Of a stretch of 33,809 nucleotides of DNA, positions 19,313 to 29,848 are shown in pieces. The notes below the pieces were generated by a model that was not told the origin of the DNA, made no database searches, and saw nothing but the letters and a program-made list of their open reading frames with translations. Source of the DNA: Bacteroidales bacterium (GTDB lineage: Bacteria > Bacteroidota > Bacteroidia > Bacteroidales > UBA12170); NCBI GenBank assembly GCA_016929955.1, contig JAFGHU010000198.1, forward strand, positions 1 through 33,809, read 5' to 3'. Within the stretch, counting starts at the first letter, position 1. Each line of letters starts with the position of its first letter. The translations under genes were made by a program, and so were the position numbers.

Positions 19313-20320
19313 ATGAAAGGAGAAAACGCCATGCAAAATATTATACCAAAGGTTAGTCGAGCACTTCTTGATAAAGAATTGACTAAAGATATTTTTTTTA
19401 CGGATACCAACAACGGTGGAAACGAGTTGTACATTTTTAATGCGCACCAGCGCCCCAATCTTATGCGCGAAGTTGCGCGATTGCGCGAAATTACTTTTCG
19501 TGAAGCTGGTGGAGGAACAGGCAAGGAAATGGATATCGACAGCTATGATACTTCCGAAAATCCTTTTGAACAATTGATTGTATGGAATCCAACCGATAAG
19601 GAAATTGTTGGTGGCTATCGTTTTATTTGCGGAAATAAAATCCCTGTGCTTGATGGGATGGTAAAAACCCCAACTACTCAACTTTTTGAATTTTCTCCCA
19701 AATTCATCAAGGATTATCTTCCAAAATCTATTGAGCTGGGCAGATCTTTTGTTCAACCCAGTTATCAACCAACCTATAACCTTAGAAAAGGAATGTATTC
19801 CTTAGATAATTTATGGGATGGTTTGGGTGCTTTGTCGGTTGAACATCCGGAAATAAAATACCTCTATGGTAAAATGACGATGTATACGGATTACGATGCT
19901 TATGCACGCGATGTTTTACTCTATTTTTTACGGAATTTTTTCCCCGATCCCCAGCGTTTGGTTTTTCCACGCGAAGCGATTACACCTAAATATCCGGATC
20001 AGGAATTTGAACACCTATTTACAGGAACCACTTTTGAAGAAAACTACAAGATATTAGTTAGAATCATACGTAAAAACAAAGAAAATATTCCTCCTTTAAT
20101 CAATGCGTATATGAATCTTTCTTCAAGTATGTTGATTTTCGGCACATCTGTTAACGATCATTTTGGTGGCGTAGAAGAAACGGGAATGCTTATTACTATT
20201 GATGATATTTACGAGAAGAAAAAGAATCGCTATTTTCATACGTATATCCAAAAAATTCAAAAAATCCAGAAAAATATAAAATCGTTTAGGAATCATAGGA
20301 ATGATCGTAAAAACAGCTAA
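19313..20320 (+). CDS. GNAT/OlsB-like N-acyltransferase (hemolysin-type; candidate aminolipid N-acyltransferase)
   Basis: MREVARLREITFREAGGGTGKEMDIDSYD and GGYRFICGN typical of this Bacteroidota acyltransferase family; an alternative start at 19331 (MQNIIPKV) is possible. Confidence 0.8.
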   Translation: MKGENAMQNIIPKVSRALLDKELTKDIFFTDTNNGGNELYIFNAHQRPNLMREVARLREITFREAGGGTGKEMDIDSYDTSENPFEQLIVWNPTDKEIVGGYRFICGNKIPVLDGMVKTPTTQLFEFSPKFIKDYLPKSIELGRSFVQPSYQPTYNLRKGMYSLDNLWDGLGALSVEHPEIKYLYGKMTMYTDYDAYARDVLLYFLRNFFPDPQRLVFPREAITPKYPDQEFEHLFTGTTFEENYKILVRIIRKNKENIPPLINAYMNLSSSMLIFGTSVNDHFGGVEETGMLITIDDIYEKKKNRYFHTYIQKIQKIQKNIKSFRNHRNDRKNS

Positions 20321-20912
20321 ATTTTTAGTCAGTAATAATTATTATCAGAATTGTCCAAAACCAGATAAACCTGAATACGCTTTTATTGGGCGCTCCAATG
20401 TGGGCAAATCTTCTTTGATTAATAAGATTGTGGGCATTCAAGGATTGGCAAAAACATCGGGCAAGCCTGGTAAAACGCAATTAATCAATCATTTCTATAT
20501 TAATGAGGAATGGTATTTAGTTGATTTGCCCGGCTATGGCTACGCCAGTATTCCCTTAAAAATTAAAGCGAAATGGGAAACCATGATCAGTGGCTACTTG
20601 CAAACCCGTAAAAACTTACTTACCACTTTTGTGCTTATCGATGTTCGCCATTCGCCTCAGAAAATTGATATCGATTTTATCGAAAATTTAGCTGAGCATC
20701 AAATTCCTTTGGCTTTAATTTTTACGAAAGCAGATAAACTCACACCGAGAAAGTTAAAAGAAAACCTGAAGGCTTATCAAAATTATTTGCATGAAAGTTG
20801 GGACGAGCTTCCTCCCGTTTTTGTCACTTCTTCTGAAACAGGCCTTGGTGCTGAGCAAGTGCTCGATTATATTGAAAATGCCAATAAGGTGTTTGTTAGC
20901 TCGCCCAATTAG
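20301..20912 (+). CDS. engB: Ribosome biogenesis GTP-binding protein EngB/YsxC
   Basis: GRSNVGKSSLIN (G1), DLPGYGYA (G3), TKAD (G4). Confidence 0.97.
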   Translation: MIVKTAKFLVSNNYYQNCPKPDKPEYAFIGRSNVGKSSLINKIVGIQGLAKTSGKPGKTQLINHFYINEEWYLVDLPGYGYASIPLKIKAKWETMISGYLQTRKNLLTTFVLIDVRHSPQKIDIDFIENLAEHQIPLALIFTKADKLTPRKLKENLKAYQNYLHESWDELPPVFVTSSETGLGAEQVLDYIENANKVFVSSPN

Positions 20913-21091
20913 CACTTTTCGTTATCGCCTTAGCATCATTTTTTTGCATTCTACTACCAAATGAATATATAATTTATATATTTGAGCTGCTTTAAATTAA
21001 TCAAATCAATTAAATATCGGGTTTATATCGCTTTTATACAGGTGTTTAAAATTCGAATTGCCGGTTTTTTTTAATAGCTTAGAACAGATAT

Positions 21092-22216
21092 ATGCCAAAC
21101 ACCGTTATTCGAACAGTTAGCAGCAAGAAGGATTTAAATGCATTTATTCACTTGCCTTTCCGTATTCATAAAAACCACCCCAATTGGTTGCCTCCTTTAA
21201 TAGCAGACGAAAAAAAAGTTTTTGACGCGAAGAAAAACGCTTCATTTGCGCATTGCGATACAATTTTGCTCATAGCTGAACGAGATGGACTTGTGGTTGG
21301 ACGCATTATGGGAATCATAAATCCAACCTATAATGAGGTGCATAAAGAGAAAAACGCCCGTTTTTTTGCTATGGAAACCTACGACGATCCTCGTATTTTT
21401 GATATGCTTTTAAAGGCTATCGAGCGATGGGCCATCGATAAGGGAATGGAAAATTTAGTTGGGCCCATTGGTTTTTCGGATAAAGATCCACAGGGTTTTT
21501 TGTATAGCGGTTTTGAAGATCCTGTATCCATTATCGTTACAAATCCTAGTTTCGCATATATGATTAATCATATGGAGCGCAACAAGTATGCAAAGAGTAT
21601 TGATTTGGTACAATACCGTGCTAAGGTTCCTGAATCTATTTCTCCAATTTATGAAACAATGTTTCAGCGGGTTACCAATGCGGGATATCAGATTTTGGAA
21701 TTTACAAATACAAAAGCAATAAGGCCTTATATACCACCAGTTTTTGCGCTTTTAAATAAAACCTATACCGAAATCTACGGATTTGCTCCTTTAGACGATA
21801 AAGAAATTACAGAGTTTGCCGAGCGGTTTTTGCCCTTTTTAGATGCTCGCTTTATAAAAATTGTAATCGATCAACAGAAAAATGTAGTGGCTTTTTTAGT
21901 GGCTATGCCCGATATTAGCAAAGGAATGCGCAAAGCCGAAGGCAAATTATTTCCTTTTGGTTTTATGCACATCTTGCGCTCAGGTAAAAAAACCAAACAG
22001 CTAAATTTGCTTCTGGGAAGTGTAGAAGAAAGCTTAAGGATAAAGGGCATCGTTTCGCTTTTGGCGGTTAAAGTCATCGAATCGGCTCAAAAAGCTAAAA
22101 TGGAATTATTTGATAGTCATTTGATTATGGAGGACAATGCCAAAATGAGAGCCATGTATGAACGTTTTGATGCTAAAGTATATAAGACCTATAGAATATT
22201 TCAAAAAGCACTATAA
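21092..22216 (+). CDS. GNAT-like uncharacterised protein
   Basis: 374 aa; FRIHKNHPNWLPPLIADEKKVFDAKKN, GRIMGIINPTYNE, GPIGFSDKDPQGFL typical of an uncharacterised Bacteroidota GNAT-like family. Confidence 0.7.
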   Translation: MPNTVIRTVSSKKDLNAFIHLPFRIHKNHPNWLPPLIADEKKVFDAKKNASFAHCDTILLIAERDGLVVGRIMGIINPTYNEVHKEKNARFFAMETYDDPRIFDMLLKAIERWAIDKGMENLVGPIGFSDKDPQGFLYSGFEDPVSIIVTNPSFAYMINHMERNKYAKSIDLVQYRAKVPESISPIYETMFQRVTNAGYQILEFTNTKAIRPYIPPVFALLNKTYTEIYGFAPLDDKEITEFAERFLPFLDARFIKIVIDQQKNVVAFLVAMPDISKGMRKAEGKLFPFGFMHILRSGKKTKQLNLLLGSVEESLRIKGIVSLLAVKVIESAQKAKMELFDSHLIMEDNAKMRAMYERFDAKVYKTYRIFQKAL

Positions 22217-22246
22217 AAGATTAGTTTAAATAAAAAACCAAACACA

Positions 22247-23932
22247 ATGAAAAAACAAACCATTATTACTTTTAGTTTACTTTTCGCTTTTATTATCGGA
22301 CAAGCGCAAGATCGGATTACCGGAAATCAATTTGCCACACGTTCTGAAGTGATATCTCAGCATGGTATGGCGGCTACCAGTCAGCCTTTGGCTACGCAAG
22401 CGGCTTTAGATATTTTAAAAGCCGGTGGAAATGCTATGGATGCTGCTATTGCTGCTAATGCCGTTTTAGGATTGGTTGAGCCTACCGGCAATGGAATGGG
22501 AGGCGATTTATTTGCCATTATTTGGGATGCTAAAACTCAAAAACTTTACGGTTTAAATGCAAGCGGACGTTCGCCTTACGATTTAACGCTCGACTATTTT
22601 CTCGAAAACAACTACAAAAAAATACCTTCTCACGGTCCACTGCCTGTTTCTGTTCCGGGAGCTGTGGATGGATGGTTCGAAATAAATAAAAAGTTTGGCT
22701 CGATGAAGATGAAGGACATTCTTCAACCGGCGATAAATTATGCAAATAACGGTTTTCCGGTAAGCGAATTAATTGCCTATTATTGGAATGGTTCTAGGTC
22801 TTTGCAACGTTTCCCGGGTTTTAAAGAAACATTTATGCCGAATGGAAAAGCGCCAGCTAAAGGAGAGATTTTTAAAAATCCACGTTTAGCCAAAACTTTT
22901 GAGTTGATTGCCAAAGGAGGTAGAGATGTTTTTTATAAAGGAGAGATTGCAGAAAAAATTGTAGAATACGTGAGAGAGCAAGGCGGATTTTTAAGCATGC
23001 GCGATTTTATCGATCATCATTCTGATTGGGTTGAACCCCTAAGTGTAAATTATAGAGGTTACGATGTATGGGAATTACCTCCAAACGGACAAGGAACGGC
23101 AGCTTTGCAGATGTTAAACATACTCGAAAATTACGATATTGCATCGATGGGTTTTGGCTCGCCGGAATATATGCATGTGTTTATTGAAGCTAAAAAACTG
23201 GCTTTTGAAGATCGTGCAAAATATTATTCGGATATGGATTTTAACAAACTTCCTATCGAAGAATTAATTGCTAAAGATTATGCAAAAGAGCGTGCTGCCT
23301 TAATCAAAGATAGAGCTGCTCGCTCTTATCCTGCCGGCGAATTGGAAATGGGAAATACCATTTATTTAACCGTCGCAGATAAAGAAGGAAATATGGTATC
23401 CTTAATTCAGAGCAACTACAGAGGAATGGGATCCGGAATGACTCCCGGTGATTTGGGTTTCATCTTGCAAGATCGTGGCGAACTTTTTAGCTTAGATAAA
23501 AACCATATGAATGTGTATGAACCACATAAACGTCCTTTTCACACCATTATTCCGGCATTTATTACTAAAGATGGCAAGCCTTTCGTTAGCTTTGGTTTAA
23601 TGGGAGGAGCCATGCAGCCTCAAGGTCATGCGCAAATTGTGGTTAATCTCATCGATTTTGGTATGAATTTACAAGTTGCCGGCGATGCACCTCGAATTCG
23701 TCACGACGGTTCGTCTCAACCTACCGGCGAAGTTATGACCGATGGTGGTATTGTGAATCTGGAATCCGGTTTTAGTTTCGAAACCATTAATGAATTAATG
23801 AGTCGAGGGCATAAAATCCAATTCTCTAAAGGAGGATATGGTGGATATCAAGCCATTATGTGGGACGATATAAATAAGGTCTATTATGGTGCTTCAGAAT
23901 CAAGAAAAGATGGCCAGGCGGCTGGGTATTGA
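22247..23932 (+). CDS. ggt: Gamma-glutamyltransferase family protein (exported)
   Basis: Signal peptide; GGNAMDAAIAANAVLGLVEP, GNGMGGDLFAI; candidate nucleophile Thr in GNTIYLTVADKEGNMVS. Confidence 0.93.
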   Translation: MKKQTIITFSLLFAFIIGQAQDRITGNQFATRSEVISQHGMAATSQPLATQAALDILKAGGNAMDAAIAANAVLGLVEPTGNGMGGDLFAIIWDAKTQKLYGLNASGRSPYDLTLDYFLENNYKKIPSHGPLPVSVPGAVDGWFEINKKFGSMKMKDILQPAINYANNGFPVSELIAYYWNGSRSLQRFPGFKETFMPNGKAPAKGEIFKNPRLAKTFELIAKGGRDVFYKGEIAEKIVEYVREQGGFLSMRDFIDHHSDWVEPLSVNYRGYDVWELPPNGQGTAALQMLNILENYDIASMGFGSPEYMHVFIEAKKLAFEDRAKYYSDMDFNKLPIEELIAKDYAKERAALIKDRAARSYPAGELEMGNTIYLTVADKEGNMVSLIQSNYRGMGSGMTPGDLGFILQDRGELFSLDKNHMNVYEPHKRPFHTIIPAFITKDGKPFVSFGLMGGAMQPQGHAQIVVNLIDFGMNLQVAGDAPRIRHDGSSQPTGEVMTDGGIVNLESGFSFETINELMSRGHKIQFSKGGYGGYQAIMWDDINKVYYGASESRKDGQAAGY

Positions 23933-23994
23933 TTCTAAAGAATTACTAATCAGATATTAACAGTAACTGTTTGTAAGTTTTATTGCCTGAAAGC

Positions 23995-24023
23995 TTTGTC
24001 AATAAAGCAAATCCTTATTTTTG
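23995..24023 (+). promoter_or_regulatory. Putative promoter for parE, TTTG-N17-TATTTTTG
   Basis: Exact match to Bacteroidota -33 TTTG and -7 TAnnTTTG boxes; ATG 16 nt downstream of the -7 box. Confidence 0.65.
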
Positions 24024-24038
24024 TAAAAAATTTGATAA

Positions 24039-25883
24039 ATGGCAGAGAGCTATAATGATGCGAGTGTAAAATCGCTGGATTGGAAAGAACATATCCGCTT
24101 AAGACCCGGAATGTACATTGGGAAGCTAGGTGACGGTGCCGCTCATGACGATGGTATTTATGTATTAATTAAAGAGATTATCGACAATTCTATTGATGAG
24201 TTTGTTATGGGCAATGGCAAACGTATCGATGTGGAAATAATTGATCGTCAGGTAAGTATTAGAGATTATGGGCGTGGAATTCCTCTGGGAATGGTAAACG
24301 CTTGTGTATCGAAAATGAATACAGGGGCGAAATACGATTCCAAAGTGTTTAAAAAAGCAGTGGGACTGAATGGGGTTGGAACCAAAGCCGTAAATGCACT
24401 TTCTTCTTCGTTTACGGTGCAGTCGATCAGAGAAGGAAAATCAAAACGTTCTGTTTTTGAAAGAGGTGAACTTGTTAGCGATGGCAAAATAGAAACTTCT
24501 GATGAAAAAGACGGAACAATTGTAACGTTTATTCCGGATACCGATTTGTTTGGTAATTATCACTTTATAAGTGATTATATCGAGAAAATGCTCTGGAATT
24601 ACGCCTATTTGAATAATGGCCTGGTCATTCATTTTAATGGTGAAAAAATAGTGGCAAAAAATGGTTTATTCGATCTGTTGGAAAATCAAATCGACGGTAA
24701 AATTTGCTATCCTATTGTTCATCTAAAGCAAGATGAGTTTGAATTTGCTTTTACACACACCAAACAATATGGCGAAGAATATTATTCCTTTGTTAATGGT
24801 CAGCATACTACCCAGGGAGGTACACATTTAAGTGCATTTCGCGAAGCTGTAGTTAAAACAATTCGCGAGTTTTACAATAAAAATTTCGAACCTTCAGATG
24901 TTCGTTCTTCTATTGCAGCTGCTTTAAGCATTAAAATTCAGGAACCTATTTTCGAATCACAAACAAAAACAAAATTGGGTTCCCAGCATATTGAGGCAGA
25001 CGGAATGAGCGTTCGGAATTATGTTGGTGATATTGTAAAAAATAACCTCGATAATTTTTTACACCGAAATCCGGATATAGCAGAAACCTTATTGCAAAAA
25101 ATTCTGATGAATCAGAAAGAGCGTAAAGAAATGGCCGGCATCAAAAAATTGGTTCGCGATAGCGCCAAAAAAGTCAGCTTGCATAACAAAAAATTGCGCG
25201 ATTGTAAGGTTCATTTAAATAGTAAACACGAGCAAAATTTAGAAACCACTCTCTTTATAACCGAGGGAGATTCGGCCAGTGGCTCTATTACTAAATCGCG
25301 TAATGTAACTACACAAGCAGTTTTTAGCCTAAAAGGTAAACCGCTGAATAGCTTTGGATTAAGTAAGAAAATTGTCTATCAAAACGAAGAGTTTAATTTG
25401 TTGCAGTCGGCTTTAAATATCGATGAAGACATGGATAATCTTCGGTATAATAATATTGTAATTGCAACCGATGCCGACGTGGATGGTATGCATATTCGCT
25501 TATTGTTGCTTACTTTCTTTTTGCAGTTTTATCCCGATCTGATCAAACGTGGTCATCTTTATATTTTGCAAACACCATTATTCCGCGTGCGAAACAAGAA
25601 AAAAACGATCTATTGTTATTCGCCTGAAGAAAAGCAAAAAGCACTTCAGAAACTGGGCGCAAATCCTGAAATTACACGATTTAAAGGTTTAGGCGAAATT
25701 TCGCCCGACGAGTTTAAATATTTTATTGGCTCTGATATGCGTTTAGACCCCGTTATTTTAAGAAAAGACTCTGCAATTAGCGATATGCTTGAGTTTTATA
25801 TGGGTAAAAACACACTCGACCGACAAAATTTTATCATCGATAATCTTCGACAAGAAGATGATTTGTCTGCAGAAGCAAGCTAA
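24039..25883 (+). CDS. parE: DNA topoisomerase IV subunit B (ParE-type)
   Basis: [38 protein letters not shown] and DADVDGMHI; 614 aa; GyrB/ParE split made by eye. Confidence 0.87.
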   Translation: MAESYNDASVKSLDWKEHIRLRPGMYIGKLGDGAAHDDGIYVLIKEIIDNSIDEFVMGNGKRIDVEIIDRQVSIRDYGRGIPLGMVNACVSKMNTGAKYDSKVFKKAVGLNGVGTKAVNALSSSFTVQSIREGKSKRSVFERGELVSDGKIETSDEKDGTIVTFIPDTDLFGNYHFISDYIEKMLWNYAYLNNGLVIHFNGEKIVAKNGLFDLLENQIDGKICYPIVHLKQDEFEFAFTHTKQYGEEYYSFVNGQHTTQGGTHLSAFREAVVKTIREFYNKNFEPSDVRSSIAAALSIKIQEPIFESQTKTKLGSQHIEADGMSVRNYVGDIVKNNLDNFLHRNPDIAETLLQKILMNQKERKEMAGIKKLVRDSAKKVSLHNKKLRDCKVHLNSKHEQNLETTLFITEGDSASGSITKSRNVTTQAVFSLKGKPLNSFGLSKKIVYQNEEFNLLQSALNIDEDMDNLRYNNIVIATDADVDGMHIRLLLLTFFLQFYPDLIKRGHLYILQTPLFRVRNKKKTIYCYSPEEKQKALQKLGANPEITRFKGLGEISPDEFKYFIGSDMRLDPVILRKDSAISDMLEFYMGKNTLDRQNFIIDNLRQEDDLSAEAS

Positions 25884-25908
25884 TCTATATTCAATACAAA
25901 ACCTATGT

Positions 25909-25950
25909 ATAATGTGCTAAGAAGATATCCCAATCGTTTTAGCACATTAT
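25909..25950. repeat. Perfect 12-bp inverted repeat between parE and mutS2
   Basis: ATAATGTGCTAA-N18-TTAGCACATTAT. Confidence 0.8.
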
Positions 25951-25972
25951 TACTTTATTATACCTTTGTTTT

Positions 25973-28405
25973 ATGATTTACCCGCCTCAATTCGAAGAAA
26001 AAATTGGATTCTCAAAAATAAGAGAATTACTCAATAAGCAGTGCATAAGCGATATGGGCAGAAGCTGGGTAAGTAAATTGAGTTTTAGTACCGCGTTTTC
26101 TTCTATCGAATTGTGGTTGAATCAGACGGAAGAAATGCAAAGGATTTTATTGGCAGATTTGGGCATTCCTACACAAGATTATTTTGATTTGCGTCCTGAT
26201 CTAAACCAGATTCGATTAGCCGGAACCTACCTGAAAACAGAACGGTTTTTCGATTTAAAGTCATCTTTAAAAGCGATTAATTCGACACTTGCCTTTTTCG
26301 AAGTCCGACAAAAAGAGTATAAAAACCTTTATCATCTCTCTACCGATATCTTTGTCGATCCATTGATTATTAAGCAGATAGATTCAATTTTGGATGAGAA
26401 GGGCGAGATCAAAGATTCTGCCTCAGAAAAATTGTATGCCATTCGTTCGGAAATTAAAACGGCGCAACGGCAATCCGAAAAATCCATCAACGAAAGTTTA
26501 AAATTGGCAAAAAAAGCGGGGTGGGCCGGCGATAGCGTAGAGGCCACTATGCGAAACGGTCGTTTGGTCATTCCTTTAAGTGCGGCCTATAAACGTCAGA
26601 TTCGGGGTGTAGTCCACGATGAGTCCTCAACCGGGCAAACCGTTTATATTGAACCGGATAAGGTGCTTCAGATAAACAACAGAATAAAAGAACTGGAGGC
26701 TGAAGAGCGTCGCGAAATTTTACGTATTTTAATTGCTTTTGCCGATTTTTTGCGCCCTTCGATCGACTCTTTAATTGGCGCCTATCGTTTTTTAAGTTTA
26801 ATCGATTTTATAATAGCCAAAGCCCGTTTGGCAATCTTGTTAAATGCGGTAAACCCCGATTTACGCGACAAAGCCGAAATAGAATGGTATCAGGCTCGGC
26901 ATCCTTTGCTATATCTTTCGCATAAAGGGCAAGGCAAAACTGTGGAACCACTCGATATTCACTTGGATAACGAACAACGCATTTTAATTATATCCGGCCC
27001 AAATGCCGGTGGAAAATCGGTGGCACTAAAAACCATTGGTTTATTGCAGTATATGCTTCAGAATGGATTGTTAATTCCAATGAAATCAACATCTATTACC
27101 GGTATTTTTAAACGTTTTTTTATTGATATTGGCGATGAGCAATCCATAGAAAATGATTTAAGTACATACAGTTCTCACTTGTTGAATATGCATTATTTTC
27201 TGGCAAAGGCAAATCCTAAAACCTTGTTCCTTATCGATGAATTTGGAAGTGGTACAGAACCTATTTTGGGGGGCGCCATTGCAGAAGCTATTTTAGAAGC
27301 ACTCAACGAGAAAAAAGCGTTTGGTGTTATTACTACGCATTATGCCAACCTAAAACTTTTACCAAACAATGAAAACGGAATGGTAAATGGAGCTATGTTG
27401 TTCGATACCAAAAAGATGATACCGCTTTATAAGCTTGTGACCGGTAGGCCGGGAAGTTCTTTTACGATTGAAATAGCGCGGAAAATTGGTTTTTCAAAAG
27501 CATTGCTCGAAAAAATCAATGAAAAAGCAGATCGCCGTCAACTCGATTTCGAAGAGCAGATTCAGCAGTTGGAAGTAGATAAAAAAGCATTGGAGCAAAA
27601 ACAAAAATTGATGGGATTAGCCGATGAACATTTGGCTGATACCCTTGAAAAATATGAACAACTCTACAGCGATTTGCAAAAGGAAAAGAAAGCGATTATT
27701 GCCGAAGCAAAAAAAGAATCAAAACGTATTTTAGAGCAATCGAATCGCTTGATAGAAAAAACAATTAAAGAAATTCGTGAAAATGCCGCGGAGAAGCAAA
27801 AAACACAAAAACTCCGCAGCGATATCAAGCAAAAAATAGAACAACTTGAAACAACGCCGATTAAAGAAGATTCGGGTAAGCATAAATTGGTAAGCAAACA
27901 AGTAAAAAGTAAAAAATCTGAGTCGGTACTTAAAAAGCAAACGCCAATACAAAATGGTGATTTAGTGACTGTTGACGGGCAAAATACAGTGGGAAGCGTG
28001 GCCTTAATAAAAGGCAATAAAGCAAAAGTGATATTTGATACGATGCAGCTTTTTATCGAATTAAATCGGTTAGAAAAAGTGAGTAAAACGCAGGAGCGAA
28101 AGCTAAGCCGAACGCAGAAATCGACCAGTAGTGTAGCTGAAAATATATCCGAAAAAGCCATCGAATTCAATCCTAATATTGATGTTAGAGGTATGCGCGC
28201 TGATGAGGCGTTGATTCATATTCAACGATTTTTAGATGATGCTATTTTATTGGGCGTTCATCAAATCCATATTTTGCATGGAAAAGGAACAGGCGCTTTA
28301 CGGCAAGTCATTCAGGAATATTTGCGCGCGAATCGCGATGTATCTGGCTTCTATGATGAACATATCGAGCGGGGAGGGCATGGCATTACCATTGTTGAAT
28401 TGTAA
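25973..28405 (+). CDS. mutS2: Endonuclease MutS2
   Basis: Walker A ISGPNAGGKSVALKTIG, LIDEFGSGTEP, C-terminal Smr domain HILHGKGTGALR; 810 aa. Confidence 0.96.
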   Translation: MIYPPQFEEKIGFSKIRELLNKQCISDMGRSWVSKLSFSTAFSSIELWLNQTEEMQRILLADLGIPTQDYFDLRPDLNQIRLAGTYLKTERFFDLKSSLKAINSTLAFFEVRQKEYKNLYHLSTDIFVDPLIIKQIDSILDEKGEIKDSASEKLYAIRSEIKTAQRQSEKSINESLKLAKKAGWAGDSVEATMRNGRLVIPLSAAYKRQIRGVVHDESSTGQTVYIEPDKVLQINNRIKELEAEERREILRILIAFADFLRPSIDSLIGAYRFLSLIDFIIAKARLAILLNAVNPDLRDKAEIEWYQARHPLLYLSHKGQGKTVEPLDIHLDNEQRILIISGPNAGGKSVALKTIGLLQYMLQNGLLIPMKSTSITGIFKRFFIDIGDEQSIENDLSTYSSHLLNMHYFLAKANPKTLFLIDEFGSGTEPILGGAIAEAILEALNEKKAFGVITTHYANLKLLPNNENGMVNGAMLFDTKKMIPLYKLVTGRPGSSFTIEIARKIGFSKALLEKINEKADRRQLDFEEQIQQLEVDKKALEQKQKLMGLADEHLADTLEKYEQLYSDLQKEKKAIIAEAKKESKRILEQSNRLIEKTIKEIRENAAEKQKTQKLRSDIKQKIEQLETTPIKEDSGKHKLVSKQVKSKKSESVLKKQTPIQNGDLVTVDGQNTVGSVALIKGNKAKVIFDTMQLFIELNRLEKVSKTQERKLSRTQKSTSSVAENISEKAIEFNPNIDVRGMRADEALIHIQRFLDDAILLGVHQIHILHGKGTGALRQVIQEYLRANRDVSGFYDEHIERGGHGITIVEL

Positions 28406-28537
28406 TTTTTTCGATTGCTGTTCTATTTCGGATCGCGATAGCAGTAAAAACAAATTGCAAGTACTTAAAGCCGACATCTTTCTATTAAATTTTGTAATCT
28501 CGATAGCTTCCTGTATTTTTGATTAGAAATTGACGAT

Positions 28538-29848
28538 ATGCTCTTCATATATACACCCCGTATTACAAAACGTTTGAATTATGTTTTCAAGCTTTTTTTT
28601 AAGGATATCATCAGAGCAGAATACATGCTGTCATCCGATATAGAGGCATTTCGAAAGTTTGAAGGGCCAAAAATGGTGTATGGAAGTAACTCGGAAGATC
28701 ATCTTTTGTTTTTTAGCGCTGCTAAAATATTGTTCGAGAGCGGATTAAATTTAGAAGATATAAGTACAGTTGTTTATAAGAATATTCAGGTTCCATTTCC
28801 TGTTTATCAAAGAGAAAGTAAGCTTCCGTTTGATGTATTTGCAGCTTCGTTTTATTTTGCAAGTCGATACGAAGAGTATATGCCTTACCGTAAAGATGAG
28901 CACGGCCGATTTACAGCCCACGAAAGTTTTGCTTATAAACATGGATTTTTGCATAAACCGGTAATCAATATATGGGCTAGAGAAATTGTAGATCTAATTC
29001 AGCAGCATTATCCCGAGTTTAAAGCTAATTTTCAAAAATTTAAGTTTATTCCAACTTACGATATAGATCAATCTTGGTCGTATTACGAAAAAGGATTAAC
29101 CCGTAATATTGGAGGTTTAATCCATGATATTTGGAAACTCGATTTTCAGAAAATTGGCCAACGTTTTCGTGTTCTTTTTCGGAGAGAAACCGATCCCTTC
29201 GACACTTTTGATTACCAATATGCATTGCAAAAGCAATATAAATTAAAGCCGATATATTTTATTTTATTTGCTGCGCTGGGGCCTTGGGATAAAAGTATTT
29301 CATCGAGCAATAAAACATTTAAAGCACTAATTAAAACGCTGGCTGATCGCGCAAAAATAGGAATTCATTTGTCTTATGCATCGAATGAAAATCCCGATTT
29401 GATAAGAAGAGAAAGTCGCGATTTGGAAAAAGTGATTAAGGTTGAAATTACCCGAAGCAGGCAACATTATTTACGTTTGCATTTGCCCGATACCTATCGA
29501 AATTTATTAGCACTCGATTTGGTAGAAGATTATACTATGGGTTATGCTGCAGAGCCTGGTTTTAGAGCCGGAATATGTACTCCTTTTTATTTTTATGATC
29601 TGGATTATGAAACGGAAACAAAAATGCAGGTTTTTCCGTTTGCCGTAATGGATGGAACTTTGCGCGATTATAAAGATGTTGGTATAGAAGAAGCCAAAGC
29701 CATTATTCAGTCGTTAATTTATGAAGTAAAGTCGGTAAACGGAACATTTATAAGTTTGTGGCATAACGAATCATTAAGCGATCAGGCCAGATGGAAAGGC
29801 TGGCGCGAAGTGTATACCTATTTATTAAGTAAAATCCATAGTTCTTGA
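28538..29848 (+). CDS. Polysaccharide-deacetylase-like protein
   Basis: IYTPRITKRLNYVFKLFFKDI N-terminus, FIPTYDIDQSW (CE4-like metal-site segment), GIHLSYAS, FPFAVMDGTL, ISLWHNES. Confidence 0.7.
   Translation: MLFIYTPRITKRLNYVFKLFFKDIIRAEYMLSSDIEAFRKFEGPKMVYGSNSEDHLLFFSAAKILFESGLNLEDISTVVYKNIQVPFPVYQRESKLPFDVFAASFYFASRYEEYMPYRKDEHGRFTAHESFAYKHGFLHKPVINIWAREIVDLIQQHYPEFKANFQKFKFIPTYDIDQSWSYYEKGLTRNIGGLIHDIWKLDFQKIGQRFRVLFRRETDPFDTFDYQYALQKQYKLKPIYFILFAALGPWDKSISSSNKTFKALIKTLADRAKIGIHLSYASNENPDLIRRESRDLEKVIKVEITRSRQHYLRLHLPDTYRNLLALDLVEDYTMGYAAEPGFRAGICTPFYFYDLDYETETKMQVFPFAVMDGTLRDYKDVGIEEAKAIIQSLIYEVKSVNGTFISLWHNESLSDQARWKGWREVYTYLLSKIHSS

Noticed and set aside
19301-19768. 155-aa minus-strand ORF opposite the GNAT acyltransferase
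   Set aside because: Antisense to a recognisable conserved protein; no motif of its own.
20965-20984. ATATATAATTTATATATTTG near-palindrome upstream of the GNAT-like gene
   Set aside because: AT-rich near-palindrome with a TATATTTG -7-like box but no matching -33 element; too weak to call.
27664-28170. 168-aa minus-strand ORF antisense to mutS2
   Set aside because: Cys/Phe/Ser-rich translation opposite the Lys/Glu-rich coiled-coil of MutS2; no family resemblance.
28236-28526. 96-aa plus-strand ORF overlapping the 3' end of mutS2
   Set aside because: Mostly out-of-frame reading of the Smr domain; remainder is AT-rich spacer.
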